Below are positions 40,698 to 49,679 of a stretch of 64,000 nt of DNA, one piece after another (the first letter of the stretch is position 1; every line of letters starts with the position of its first letter). Below the pieces are notes generated by a model that saw only the letters and a list, made by a program, of their open reading frames with translations, was not told the DNA's origin and searched no databases. This stretch comes from a candidate division KSB1 bacterium (GTDB lineage Bacteria; Zhuqueibacterota; Zhuqueibacteria; Zhuqueibacterales; Zhuqueibacteraceae): NCBI GenBank assembly GCA_034506255.1, contig JAPDPX010000001.1:310001-374000 (forward strand), read 5' to 3'. Position numbers and translations under genes: made by a program.

Positions 40698-40823
40698 AAC
40701 CCAAATGGGTTATTGATTTTCATCCAATGCTGTGGATATGTTATCGAGGTTGTCGGAATGAAAAGCGCATGCAAAGGTATTGCCTGGCATGGCCTGGACT
40801 TTGATTAATCTTGGAGACAGTAA

Positions 40824-43800
40824 ATGCTGCGATCCCAAACTCTTCTTGCTCTCAGTTGGTGTTTGGCCGCCGCGCTTTTTGCTCAAAATGAAATAAAATT
40901 TGACCGCCTCTCGCTCGAACAAGGATTGTCTCAAAGCTCGATTACCGCCATTCTTCAAGACCGTCACGGCTTTATGTGGTTCGGCACGCAAGAGGGGGTG
41001 AACAAGTACGACGGTTATAGCTTCACGGTTTTCAAGTATGATCCCTACGATTCCAGGGCGTTGACGGATAATTGGGTGACCGCCGTTTGCGAAGATCAAG
41101 CTGGAAGGCTGTGGATCGGCACTTACGCCGGCGGCCTCAACAGGTTCAATCCGGCAAAGAAAACTTTTACGCCTTACCGGCACAATCCGCAAGACTCCAC
41201 TTCCTTGAGCCATGATTTTATCACGGCCATTTGCGAAGACCGTTACGGTTCCGTTCCGGATCATCATTTCGCTGCGGAAATGGAGCGGGGCACGCTTTGG
41301 GTGGGAACCCGAGGGGGCGGCCTGAATGAGTTCGACCTCAGCACCGGCGCTTTTCGTCATTTTCGTCCGAGCCCGGCGGATTCCAATTCCCTGAGCGATG
41401 GAGTGGTCACGGCGCTCTACATCGACCGTTCCGGTGTCCTGTGGGTGGGAACGGCGAACGGCGGCCTCAATCGGTTTGATCGCGACAAGAAGGTTTTTAT
41501 ACACTACCGGCACGATCCGGGGCGCGCCAATTCTTTGAGCGACAATTTTGTGACGGCGATCTGCGAAACGGCTGACAGTGCTTTGTGGATCGGCACCGCC
41601 CGTGGCGGCCTGAATAAACTCGATCGTCGCGCCAATACCTTCACCCGCTACCTCCACAATCCCAAGGACCGCAACAGCTTGAGCTCGAATGCCATCCACA
41701 GGCTTTATGAATCCGGCGGCGCGACTTCGAGCCTTCTCTGGATCGGGACGGAAGCGGGCCTCAATCAATTCGATCCGCGGACCGGCGCGTTTACATGCTA
41801 CCGGAACATTGCCACTGATCTGCATTCTTTGAGCAGTGACAAAGTCACGGCAATCTGCGAGGATCGCTCGGGGGTTTTATGGATTGGAACGGAAAGCGGC
41901 GGCCTGAACAAGTTCGATCGCAAGAAAAAAAGATTCGCCCATTATGCCGATGATGTCGCGAACCCCAACCGTTTGCAGGATTCTTTTGTGTGGTCACTCT
42001 GCGAAGATCCGGGCGCGGCCGGGCGGATCCTTTGGATCGGCACGAACGATGGCGGCCTGGTCAAATTCGACCGCCACAACAAATCGTTCAAGCATTACAG
42101 GCATGTTGCTGGCCGCGACAACAGCCTAAGCCACAATCGGGTTCGGGCCATCCATGCGGATCCCGACGATGCCGGACGCTTTCTCTGGATCGGCACCCAT
42201 GGCGGTTTGGACAAATTCGATACCCATGAAGAGCGCTTTACTCATTATCGCAGCGACCTCCAGAACCCGCGCAGCATAAGCGCCAATGTTGTAACCGCCA
42301 TTTACGAAGACACTTTTGGCGCGCTTTGGATTGGAACAACGAACGGGCTCAACAAGCTTGACCGCGCACAAGGGATTTTCACGCGCTATCTTCATGATCC
42401 GAAAAATCCAAAAAGTTTGGGCAATAACCGCGTGCTTTCCCTTGGCGAGGATCGCTGGGGAACGCTTTGGATTGGAACGCGCCATGGCCTTTATCGTTTT
42501 GATCGCCAGACCGAGACGTTTACGGCTTATCGGCACGATCCGGCTCATCCCCACAGCTTGAGCCATGATATAATTGAGACCATTCATTGCGACCATGCCG
42601 GCCGGCTTTGGCTTGGCACGTTTGGCGGCGGGCTCAATCGGATTGCGCCTCCGGCGCCGTCCTCCGCCATCAGCGACGGTGATGAGGAGAAAATCGCGTT
42701 TACCTGCTTCACGGAAAAAGACGGCCTGGCCAACAATGTCGTCTATGGCATTTTGGAAGATGCAAAAGGCCGCCTGTGGCTGAGTACCAATCGCGGTTTG
42801 TCGCGTTTCGACCCGGCCACGCAAACCTTCAAAAACTACGATCCGACCGATGGACTGCAGAGCTATGAGTTCAATGCCGGGGCGTACTACAAGAGCCCGC
42901 GCGGCGAAATGTTTTTTGGAGGGATCAATGGTTTCAACAGCTTTTTCCCGGACAGCATGAAAGACAATGCGCACGTTCCCGCCGTGGCGCTCACGGCCTT
43001 CAAGAAATTCGACAAAGCCGTTGAATTTGACCGCGACATCGCCGATGTAGAAGAAATCGCATTGTCGGCGGGCGACGATTTTTTTGCGTTTGAATTTGTG
43101 GCGCTCGACTACTCGAATCCGCAGAACCACCGCTACGCCTACATGTTGGCCGGCTTCGATCATGATTGGATTTATTGCGGCGCGCGCCGTTATGCGAGTT
43201 ACACCAATTTGGATCCGGGCAAATATGTTTTCCGCGTCAAGGGCTCGAACAACGACGGCGTTTGGAATGAAACCGGCGTGGCCGTCAAGGTGGTGATTCG
43301 CCCGCCCTTTTGGCAAACCTGGTGGTTCTCCTTTCTGTCGATCGGATGCCTCATTGTCGGCGCGGCTTTCTCGCATCATTACCGGGTCAGACATAAAATT
43401 AAACGCTTGTTGGAGATCGAGCGGGTGCGCGCCCTGGAGAACGAGCGCGTCCGGCAGCAGGTCGCGGATGATTTTCACGACGAGCTGGGGCAGAAGCTGA
43501 CCAACATGACGCTCTTTGCGGAGATTCTCAAGCGCAATCTGAATGGGATTTCACCGGAGAGCGCGACTTATTTGGACAAGATTCGCGAGACTTCCAAAAA
43601 CCTTTCCGCCGGCGTTCGGAATTTCATCTGGGCGCTCGATCCGGAGCAGGATTCGCTGTACGATCTGGCGATTTATTTGAAGGATTCCGGCGACGAAATT
43701 TTCGACAAGGCCGGGATCGATTTTCGGGTGCACGGCATTTCGCCGGCGCTCGAGGGCGTCAAGCTGCCGATGAATTGGCGGCGGCACCTCACGCTCATTT

Positions 43801-44105
43801 TCAAGGAAGGGATGAACAACGTTTTGAAGCATGCGACTTGCAAAAACGTGACGCTGGAAATGATCATGAAACATGACAACTTGGTCATTTCACTCACCGA
43901 TGACGGCAAGGGATTCAACGGCAATGGCAGTCATGAAACGAACGGGGAATCCGGAAGAGGATTGTGCAGCATGTCGAATCGCGCGGCAAAACTGCAAGGC
44001 GAGCTAATCGTGGTTACCCACCTCGGGAAAGGAACAACGATCCGGTTCAAAGGGAGAATGCCTCGTTTGAGTTATGGACATTTCCCGGCGCGGAGACTAA
44101 ACTAA
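40824..44105 (+). CDS. Two-component-propeller sensor histidine kinase
   Basis: A 1093-residue inner-membrane sensor. A signal peptide (about residues 1-19) is followed by about 14 reg_prop repeats forming beta-propellers in the periplasm (units like LWIGTYAGGLNRFNPAKKTF and LWVGTANGGLNRFDRDKKVF). Then come a Y_Y_Y domain (about 740-830), one membrane helix (about 833-853), a HisKA_3 dimerisation domain with the phosphorylated histidine 885 in DDFHDELGQKL, and a C-terminal HATPase_c domain (DDGKGFNG, GRGLCSMSNRAAKLQGEL). It is an HPK7-type kinase, expected to pair with a NarL/LuxR regulator, and one follows 89 bases downstream. The signal is unknown; relatives sense glycans or breakdown products. 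Confidence 0.94.
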   Translation: MLRSQTLLALSWCLAAALFAQNEIKFDRLSLEQGLSQSSITAILQDRHGFMWFGTQEGVNKYDGYSFTVFKYDPYDSRALTDNWVTAVCEDQAGRLWIGTYAGGLNRFNPAKKTFTPYRHNPQDSTSLSHDFITAICEDRYGSVPDHHFAAEMERGTLWVGTRGGGLNEFDLSTGAFRHFRPSPADSNSLSDGVVTALYIDRSGVLWVGTANGGLNRFDRDKKVFIHYRHDPGRANSLSDNFVTAICETADSALWIGTARGGLNKLDRRANTFTRYLHNPKDRNSLSSNAIHRLYESGGATSSLLWIGTEAGLNQFDPRTGAFTCYRNIATDLHSLSSDKVTAICEDRSGVLWIGTESGGLNKFDRKKKRFAHYADDVANPNRLQDSFVWSLCEDPGAAGRILWIGTNDGGLVKFDRHNKSFKHYRHVAGRDNSLSHNRVRAIHADPDDAGRFLWIGTHGGLDKFDTHEERFTHYRSDLQNPRSISANVVTAIYEDTFGALWIGTTNGLNKLDRAQGIFTRYLHDPKNPKSLGNNRVLSLGEDRWGTLWIGTRHGLYRFDRQTETFTAYRHDPAHPHSLSHDIIETIHCDHAGRLWLGTFGGGLNRIAPPAPSSAISDGDEEKIAFTCFTEKDGLANNVVYGILEDAKGRLWLSTNRGLSRFDPATQTFKNYDPTDGLQSYEFNAGAYYKSPRGEMFFGGINGFNSFFPDSMKDNAHVPAVALTAFKKFDKAVEFDRDIADVEEIALSAGDDFFAFEFVALDYSNPQNHRYAYMLAGFDHDWIYCGARRYASYTNLDPGKYVFRVKGSNNDGVWNETGVAVKVVIRPPFWQTWWFSFLSIGCLIVGAAFSHHYRVRHKIKRLLEIERVRALENERVRQQVADDFHDELGQKLTNMTLFAEILKRNLNGISPESATYLDKIRETSKNLSAGVRNFIWALDPEQDSLYDLAIYLKDSGDEIFDKAGIDFRVHGISPALEGVKLPMNWRRHLTLIFKEGMNNVLKHATCKNVTLEMIMKHDNLVISLTDDGKGFNGNGSHETNGESGRGLCSMSNRAAKLQGELIVVTHLGKGTTIRFKGRMPRLSYGHFPARRLN

Positions 44106-44194
44106 CTGCGGAAAGCATTCGTACGAATTCGATTATACCCCTGCCAATACCTCCGGTGAAGCGAAGTCAAAATCAAAGCGCGAGAGGGCAAATG

Positions 44195-44818
44195 ATGATC
44201 ACTGTTTCCATTGTCGAAGACGATGCCGATTTCCGGAAGAGCCTGGCGCTGCTGATTGACGGCACTCCCGGCCTTGAATGCATCAACACGTATCGCGATT
44301 GCGAGACCGCCATTGCGGGCATCGCGCATGACCCTCCCGATGTGGTTTTGATGGATCTCAGGTTGCCGGGCATGTCGGGAATCGATGGCATCCGCATCAT
44401 CAAAGAAAATCTTCCCGATATAAACTTGGTGGTGTTGACCGTGCACGGCGAGAGCAAGCTGGTCTTCGAGGCGCTTTGCGCCGGCGCCTGTGGCTATCTG
44501 CTGAAAGATACGCCGCCGGCAAAGTTATTGGAGGCGATCAAAGAAACTTACGACGGCGGCGCGCCGATGAGCACCCAAATCGCACGCATGGTGGTTGGCT
44601 CGTTTCGCACCAATCCGCACGCCGCATTGACCCAACGCGAAACCGAAGTGCTGGCGCAACTGTGCAAAGGCAAAAGTTATAAAATGATCGCCGATACGCT
44701 CTTCATCAGCGAAGAAACGGTGCGGCGCCACATCAAAAACATTTACAAAAAGCTCCAGGTCGGCTCGAAGTCCGAAGCCGTGGCGAAGGCCTTGAAGGAG
44801 AAGTTGGTGTATACGTAG
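44195..44818 (+). CDS. NarL/LuxR-type response regulator
   Basis: A 207-residue response regulator. The receiver domain has the acidic pocket EDD (residues 8-10) and phosphoacceptor Asp54 in LMDLRLPGMSG. The C-terminal LuxR helix-turn-helix (about 142-200) carries LTQRETEVLAQLCKGKSYKM and SEETVRRHIKNIYKKL. It is the likely partner of the upstream kinase. Of adjacent ATGs at 44192 and 44195, the second has GAGGG at six bases. A strong hairpin follows the stop. Confidence 0.93.
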   Translation: MITVSIVEDDADFRKSLALLIDGTPGLECINTYRDCETAIAGIAHDPPDVVLMDLRLPGMSGIDGIRIIKENLPDINLVVLTVHGESKLVFEALCAGACGYLLKDTPPAKLLEAIKETYDGGAPMSTQIARMVVGSFRTNPHAALTQRETEVLAQLCKGKSYKMIADTLFISEETVRRHIKNIYKKLQVGSKSEAVAKALKEKLVYT

Positions 44819-44845
44819 CGTTTGTCGTAGCGCCTTCTCCTCAGA

Positions 44846-44895
44846 ATGAAAATCGGAGTGCAACGGTTCACTGTTGCACTCCGGTTTATTTTCAT
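44846..44895 (+). terminator. Long hairpin after the response regulator (family I, copy 3)
   Basis: Arms ATGAAAAT-CGGAGTGCAAC and GTTGCACTCCG-gttt-ATTTTCAT pair over 19 bases with a four-base bulge, starting 28 bases after the stop. It shares the CGGAGTGC arm with hairpins at 25926 and 34903. No T-run follows. Confidence 0.6.
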
Positions 44896-45050
44896 GGGAA
44901 ACCAATGCTGTTTTGCTCATTCGCGAGCGCAAATCCGACCGGCTTTGCTTCTCCCCCATTTGTGTCATCCCCTCCCGCATTTTCCTCCCGCATCGACGCC
45001 CCAAATCCCCCTTTCAGGTTATAGAGTAAAACCCGCGCCAAATGGTATTA

Positions 45051-45097
45051 TTCACCCAGCGTCTTCATCTCTGATCATCAAACTTTAACTGGGTGAA
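45051..45097 (+). promoter_or_regulatory. Leader inverted repeat covering the receiver-gene ribosome binding site
   Basis: Perfect nine-base arms TTCACCCAG (45051-45059) and CTGGGTGAA (45089-45097) end three bases before ATG 45101. The right arm contains the only Shine-Dalgarno-like sequence, GGGTGA, so folding would hide it. This suggests translational control or a palindromic operator. Confidence 0.5.
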
Positions 45098-45100
45098 TTT

Positions 45101-45493
45101 ATGTGCCGTTTGCTCGTTGTCGAAGATGAACCAAACACCTTATCTGGCCTGCAAGAACTTTTGCGTCAAGAGGGTTATCGGGTGCGCGGCGTCACGCATG
45201 GACGCCAGGCGCTTGAAACAGTTTTGAATGAGCCCATCGATATCGTGATTTGTGATTACTCATTGCCGGATCTCGACGGGTTGCAAGTGTGCCGCGAGCT
45301 CAAGCGCTTGCAGCCGGCGCTCGAGCTTTTTTTGGTTACGGCCTACAGCAATACGGAAATCGGGCAGGCCGTGAAAGCGTGTAACATCACCGAAATTTTT
45401 CACAAGCCGTTGGATGTGGAGGAATTGCTGGAAAAGCTGGCTGCCTTTGCGTCGCGGGGTGATCGGGGCGAGAAGATATTTGCCCTGGCATAA
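45101..45493 (+). CDS. Stand-alone receiver-domain protein
   Basis: A 130-residue CheY-like receiver with acidic residues Glu8-Asp9-Glu10, phosphoacceptor Asp52 in VICDYSLPDLDG, Thr80 and Lys102 in HKPLDVEEL. A short basic tail follows the domain and no output domain is attached. It could be a phosphate sink or shuttle for the kinase at 40824 or another sensor. It lies 283 bases after the LuxR-type regulator, separated by the hairpin, so it is probably an independent unit. Confidence 0.9.
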   Translation: MCRLLVVEDEPNTLSGLQELLRQEGYRVRGVTHGRQALETVLNEPIDIVICDYSLPDLDGLQVCRELKRLQPALELFLVTAYSNTEIGQAVKACNITEIFHKPLDVEELLEKLAAFASRGDRGEKIFALA

Positions 45494-45509
45494 CGCTCAA
45501 CGCGAACAA

Positions 45510-45704
45510 AAAAAGCGCACGCAAAGATGCAGAGACGCAAAGAATACGCAAAGAAAATTTCAACTTTGGCCTCTTGCGGATGGACAAAACAATTTAAGGC
45601 AAAATCATTCAGCATCTTTTTAACAATTATTTTGCCCTTAATCATTTTGCCATTAAAAAATCTTTGCGAAACCTTTGCGGCTTTGCGTCTCGGCGTGAAT
45701 CCTT
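45510..45704. repeat. CGCAAAGACGCAGAGACGC-type repeat (family D)
   Basis: Left arm ACGCAAAGATGCAGAGACGC then AAAG (45518-45542) and right arm CTTTGCGGCTTTGCGTCTCG then GCGTGAA (about 45674-45700), with an A/T-rich centre. Similar arrangements are at 53112-53288 and 54559-54648. The region 45494-45754 holds no gene. Confidence 0.75.
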
Positions 45705-45754
45705 TTTAACCAAAGCCCCAGAATGACATTAACCAAATTCAAGGAGGGTTGCAC

Positions 45755-46417
45755 ATGCACTTCAAATCTCCAAAGGCCTTGCCGTTTATCTTGTTGCTGG
45801 CGGCTTGGCTGATGAGTTGTGCCGATGTTCCTTCAACCGGGCCGGAGCCTCCTGAGCTGCTTGCGCAATTTCGCTTTGTGCATGCAGCCGGAGACGTGGA
45901 CAAAATCGGCGTCAAAGTCGACGACTCAAACCTCGGCGACGTCGTGTTCAAGGGCGCTATTCCGCATACGGAATTTCCGGCCGGCAATCGCGTCACCGTG
46001 CTGAGCACCGGCGATACGCTGCGCTTTGCCATGGAATCATACAAGCGTGGCACGGTGGTGATTTTGCCCCAAACGGGTCCGGTGCGGGAATTTCTCAAGT
46101 TGTCCGAGCGCCGGATTTTTGATCCGGCTAACACCGGCACGGCGTTGCTGCGGATCGTTCATGCCGCCAATGCGCCGGATTTGTTCGTCAAGATTGCCGG
46201 CGCCAGCCAGACGGCGCGGCTGAGCGGCTTGGCGTTCAAAGACGACTCGGGCTATTTGCAGCTTCCGGCCGGCAATTACACGATCACAGTCACGGCAGCG
46301 TCGGACACCACTGCGGTTCTCGCCTCGACGACTCTCGATGCCATGAACAAACGCCAAACCAGCGTGATTTTGGGCAGCGCCGGCGCGTTAGAGCTGGTTA
46401 ATCTCGCGGATGATTGA
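45755..46417 (+). CDS. DUF4397-domain lipoprotein
   Basis: A 220-residue lipoprotein (lipobox LMSC, Cys22) with two DUF4397-like beta domains. The first begins AQFRFVHAAGDVDKIGVKVD and the second ALLRIVHAANAPDLFVKIAG; the shared RxVHAA is the domain's hallmark. It is expected on the periplasmic or outer face. The function is unknown; DUF4397 proteins often bind ligands or polymers at the cell surface. AGGAGG lies seven bases before ATG 45755 (an upstream TTG at 45749 is less likely). The TonB-dependent receptor follows. Confidence 0.85.
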   Translation: MHFKSPKALPFILLLAAWLMSCADVPSTGPEPPELLAQFRFVHAAGDVDKIGVKVDDSNLGDVVFKGAIPHTEFPAGNRVTVLSTGDTLRFAMESYKRGTVVILPQTGPVREFLKLSERRIFDPANTGTALLRIVHAANAPDLFVKIAGASQTARLSGLAFKDDSGYLQLPAGNYTITVTAASDTTAVLASTTLDAMNKRQTSVILGSAGALELVNLADD

Positions 46418-46418
46418 G

Positions 46419-46467
46419 TTTCGTAGTTGTGCCTTCAGGCACAGAGCGTGAAGGGTCTACTACGAAA
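46419..46467. repeat. TAGTAGCGCCTTCAGGCGC-type palindrome (family F), copy 1
   Basis: Outer arms TTTCGTAG and CTACGAAA enclose an inner palindrome TGTGCCTTCAGGCACA. It lies directly after the DUF4397 stop and upstream of the TonB receptor. A longer copy flanks the other side of the receptor at 49588-49655. Confidence 0.75.
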
Positions 46468-46512
46468 GTTATTTTCATAGGATAGTATGACAACTTTTTG
46501 TGAGGCAAAATC

Positions 46513-49500
46513 ATGAAACGAAACTTTCTTGTCATGTTCATGGCAGCGCTGTTGTTGCCGGCGCTGCTTTTGGCGGGAACCACGGGAAAGATCAAAGGCA
46601 AAGTGACGGACCGGGAAACCGGCGAACCTTTGCCCGGGGCCAACGTGGTGGTCGCCGGCACAACTTTGGGTGCGGCTTCGAATCTTAACGGCGATTTCGT
46701 CATTCTCAACGTGCCGCCGGGTGTGTATACCGCCAAAGCCACGTTCGTCGGCTACCAGGAGGTCAGCATTGCCAATCTCCGCGTCAATGCGGATTTGACG
46801 ACGGAGGCGAATTTCAAGATGCCGGCCACCGTGGTGGAAGTGGGCGAAGTCAGCATCGTTGCCGAGCGGCCGCTGGTGAATAAAAATGCCACGAATGCTG
46901 TGCGCATTCAAAGCGCGGAAGATATACAAAATCTGCCGGTGCGCGGCGTCGGCGCGGCGATAGCTTTGCAGCCCGGCGTGGTGGTGCAAAACGGCCTCTT
47001 GTACATCCGCGGCGGGCGCATGGATGAGGTCGGATATTATCTCGAAGGCGCCACCACGCGCGACGCCAACAGTGGCGTGAATGCGGTGACGGTGATTCCC
47101 GAAGCGCTGGAAGAGCTGCAAATCCAAGCCGGCGGCTTCAATGCCGAATTTGGCGGCGCCAATGCCGGCATCATTCGCCAGACCTTGAAATCCGGCAGCA
47201 GCGATTACCATTTCTCTTTCCAGGGAGAGACCGACAATGTGGTCAAGGCGGGAAATCAATTTCTGAACACCTATTCTTACGGGCACACGGACTACACGCT
47301 GACGTTCAGCGGCCCGGTACCGAAGACCAACAACAAGCTGCGGCTTTTTCTGGCCGGACAAAACGTTTTTGATCGCGACCGCATCGCGCAATTCTGGAAG
47401 GGCTTTGATTTCAACCACGCGCCGACTTACATGGACGAGCATAACTTTCCGCTCGTTTTCACCAACAATAGCGGCCAGCCGCTGGAAGCGCTCGTCCAAC
47501 AGCAAGGCATTCACATGCGCGACGGCATCATTCCGGCGACGGCGCGAAACTTGTGGATCGGAAACGGCACGATCGTGTATGATGCCAATCCCTTCATTTT
47601 CCGGCTGGGCGGCTCCTTCTCCTTTCAGCGCCAGGACGGCATCGGCGGTTTTCCAAATTACGTTGCCAACATGTTCAATCGCGACCGCACCCGGGTGGAT
47701 GAATTGAGCACGGGTTTGGTCAATCTGAAATTCACCCACGTGCTCGGCGCCCGCTCATTCTACGAAATCAACTTGAACTACTTCGACCGCCGCCAGGTGG
47801 GCTATGATCCCATTTTCAAGCACAACATCTGGGCCTACTGGGATAGCGTGGCCAATGCGGAGAAGGGAGTAAGTTTTTTTAGCTGGAAGGACGCCACTCT
47901 CTGGCGCGGCGGCAATTCGTTTGATATTCACGGATTCGACTTCATCGCTCCGGGCGCGCCCTCGGGCGGGCAAGGCGTTTCCGGGTTTGGCGGCGTCGCT
48001 TATGCCAAGAGCAAACGCGGGTACCTGGGCGGCTCTTTGGCTTTTACCACACAGTATCGTTCGCACGAGCTGAAGCTGGGTGCTGCTTATGAGCGGTGGA
48101 CCTCACGAAGCTTTGGCGCGGTGCCGCGCACGCTGTTGACTTCGGCGCGCGCCAACCCGGATGTTCTGCGCGGCGCCTTGGCCGGCAATCCGAGCGATGT
48201 CGCCGCATTTGCCTCCAGTGTCGGCACGCAGCAATATTTTACTTATGGCTATGACGCCTTCGGCAATGAGATTGATGTCAAGGGGCCGGATGGGCCGCGG
48301 TATCCGCAGTATTTTTCCGGTTACGCGCAAGACCGCTTCGAGATTTCTGATCTGGTGATCAACGCCGGCTTGCGCCTCGACGTGATCGACAACGATGATT
48401 TTACATTTGCCGATCCCGGCAATCCGCCGTGGGATCGCGACAATCACGGCTTGTTTGTGGAGCAGTTGGTTAAAAAGGAGGCGGATGTCGAGGTCAGTCC
48501 CCGTTTGGGCTTGGCCTTTCCGGTCACCGATCGCACGGTGTTCCATTTGCAATACGGCAAATTCGTGCAGGCGCCGGCGTTCGCCAACATTTACCACGGC
48601 TCGACTTGGTACGACGCCTTGTTTTTGGGCGGTACCTCCTTCCAGGCGAACTTGGTCGGCCTCGGGCTGAAGCCGGAAAAAACCATTCAATATGAAATCG
48701 GCTTCAATCAACAGTTTGCCGACAACGCCGCCTTTGACGTCACCCTCTTTTACAAAAACATCAGCGGCCAATTGCAAACCGCCAGGGTTCTCACCGATCC
48801 GACCTCGCAGGCATTTTCTTACAACGTTTTGATCAACGGCGATTTTGCCACGACCTCCGGCGTGGAACTGTCGCTAACACTGCGGCGCACGAATCGGGTG
48901 TCCGCGCAATTGAATTATACCTTCTCGCGCTCTCTGGGAACCGGCTCGGTGAGCAACAGCGCCATTGCCGGCATCGAGCTTGGCCAGGAATTGCCAACGG
49001 TGATTTCGCCGCTGGATTTCCACCGGCCGCATCGCGGCTCGATCAATTTCGACTATCGCTTTGGCAAAGGCGACGGCGGGCGCTGGTTGGAGCGCACCGG
49101 CTTGAATCTGTTGTTCACTTTCACCAGCGGCCATCCGTTTACGCTGGCCAAAGGCGATTTTGGCCAGCAAGACCCCTCGATGGCCGGTGAAATTACCGAT
49201 CCGCGTTCACGCGTGCCGTTGGAAAACGTGAATGCCTCGCTCACGCCCTGGAACACGCAACTGAACCTTCGTCTCGATCGCACCATCGACCTCGGGCCGC
49301 TCGAAGCCAATCTTTATTTTTACGTGCAGAACCTGACCAATCGCCGGAACGTAATCAACGTTTACGACCGGACCGGCAATGCGTTCAATGATGGCTTTTT
49401 GGACGACGCGGCCCTGAGCAGCGCCATCGTTCAAGCCAACGGCGGTCCGGCTTTCGAAGCGCTGCACCGCGCCATCAATTTGAATGGAAACGGCACGAAT

Positions 49501-49575
49501 TATTCCCGCAATACCGGCCTGGCCTTGCTGGGCCAGCCGCGCACCCTTCGTTTCGGCGCGAGGATTCAGTTTTAA
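46513..49575 (+). CDS. TonB-dependent outer-membrane receptor with CarboxypepD_reg domain
   Basis: A 1020-residue receptor. It has a signal peptide (residues 1-20), a CarboxypepD_reg-like domain (about 23-105, KIKGKVTDRETGEPLPGANV), a plug domain (about 115-240 with VRGVGAAIALQPGVV and YIRGGRMDEVGYYLEG), then a long beta-barrel ending in LRFGARIQF with a C-terminal Phe. FCB receptors of this type import glycans, metals, siderophores or peptides using TonB energy. No SusD-like partner is adjacent, so this is not a standard polysaccharide locus. It is followed by a large secreted protein and a PorV-like protein. Confidence 0.93.
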   Translation: MKRNFLVMFMAALLLPALLLAGTTGKIKGKVTDRETGEPLPGANVVVAGTTLGAASNLNGDFVILNVPPGVYTAKATFVGYQEVSIANLRVNADLTTEANFKMPATVVEVGEVSIVAERPLVNKNATNAVRIQSAEDIQNLPVRGVGAAIALQPGVVVQNGLLYIRGGRMDEVGYYLEGATTRDANSGVNAVTVIPEALEELQIQAGGFNAEFGGANAGIIRQTLKSGSSDYHFSFQGETDNVVKAGNQFLNTYSYGHTDYTLTFSGPVPKTNNKLRLFLAGQNVFDRDRIAQFWKGFDFNHAPTYMDEHNFPLVFTNNSGQPLEALVQQQGIHMRDGIIPATARNLWIGNGTIVYDANPFIFRLGGSFSFQRQDGIGGFPNYVANMFNRDRTRVDELSTGLVNLKFTHVLGARSFYEINLNYFDRRQVGYDPIFKHNIWAYWDSVANAEKGVSFFSWKDATLWRGGNSFDIHGFDFIAPGAPSGGQGVSGFGGVAYAKSKRGYLGGSLAFTTQYRSHELKLGAAYERWTSRSFGAVPRTLLTSARANPDVLRGALAGNPSDVAAFASSVGTQQYFTYGYDAFGNEIDVKGPDGPRYPQYFSGYAQDRFEISDLVINAGLRLDVIDNDDFTFADPGNPPWDRDNHGLFVEQLVKKEADVEVSPRLGLAFPVTDRTVFHLQYGKFVQAPAFANIYHGSTWYDALFLGGTSFQANLVGLGLKPEKTIQYEIGFNQQFADNAAFDVTLFYKNISGQLQTARVLTDPTSQAFSYNVLINGDFATTSGVELSLTLRRTNRVSAQLNYTFSRSLGTGSVSNSAIAGIELGQELPTVISPLDFHRPHRGSINFDYRFGKGDGGRWLERTGLNLLFTFTSGHPFTLAKGDFGQQDPSMAGEITDPRSRVPLENVNASLTPWNTQLNLRLDRTIDLGPLEANLYFYVQNLTNRRNVINVYDRTGNAFNDGFLDDAALSSAIVQANGGPAFEALHRAINLNGNGTNYSRNTGLALLGQPRTLRFGARIQF

Positions 49576-49587
49576 TTTGACAATAAC

Positions 49588-49655
49588 TTTTGTAGTAGCT
49601 CCTTCAGGAGCCGGAGTTTCACGATCATATGGCGCCTAAAGGCGCTACTACGAAA
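49588..49655. repeat. Family F palindrome, copy 2
   Basis: Outer arms TTTTGTAGTAGC (49588-49599) and GCTACTACGAAAA (49643-49655) enclose two inner palindromes, CTCCTTCAGGAG and GGCGCCTAAAGGCGC. With copy 1 it brackets the receptor gene. Confidence 0.8.
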
Positions 49656-49679
49656 AATCACTTTACGGAGGCATGAGAA

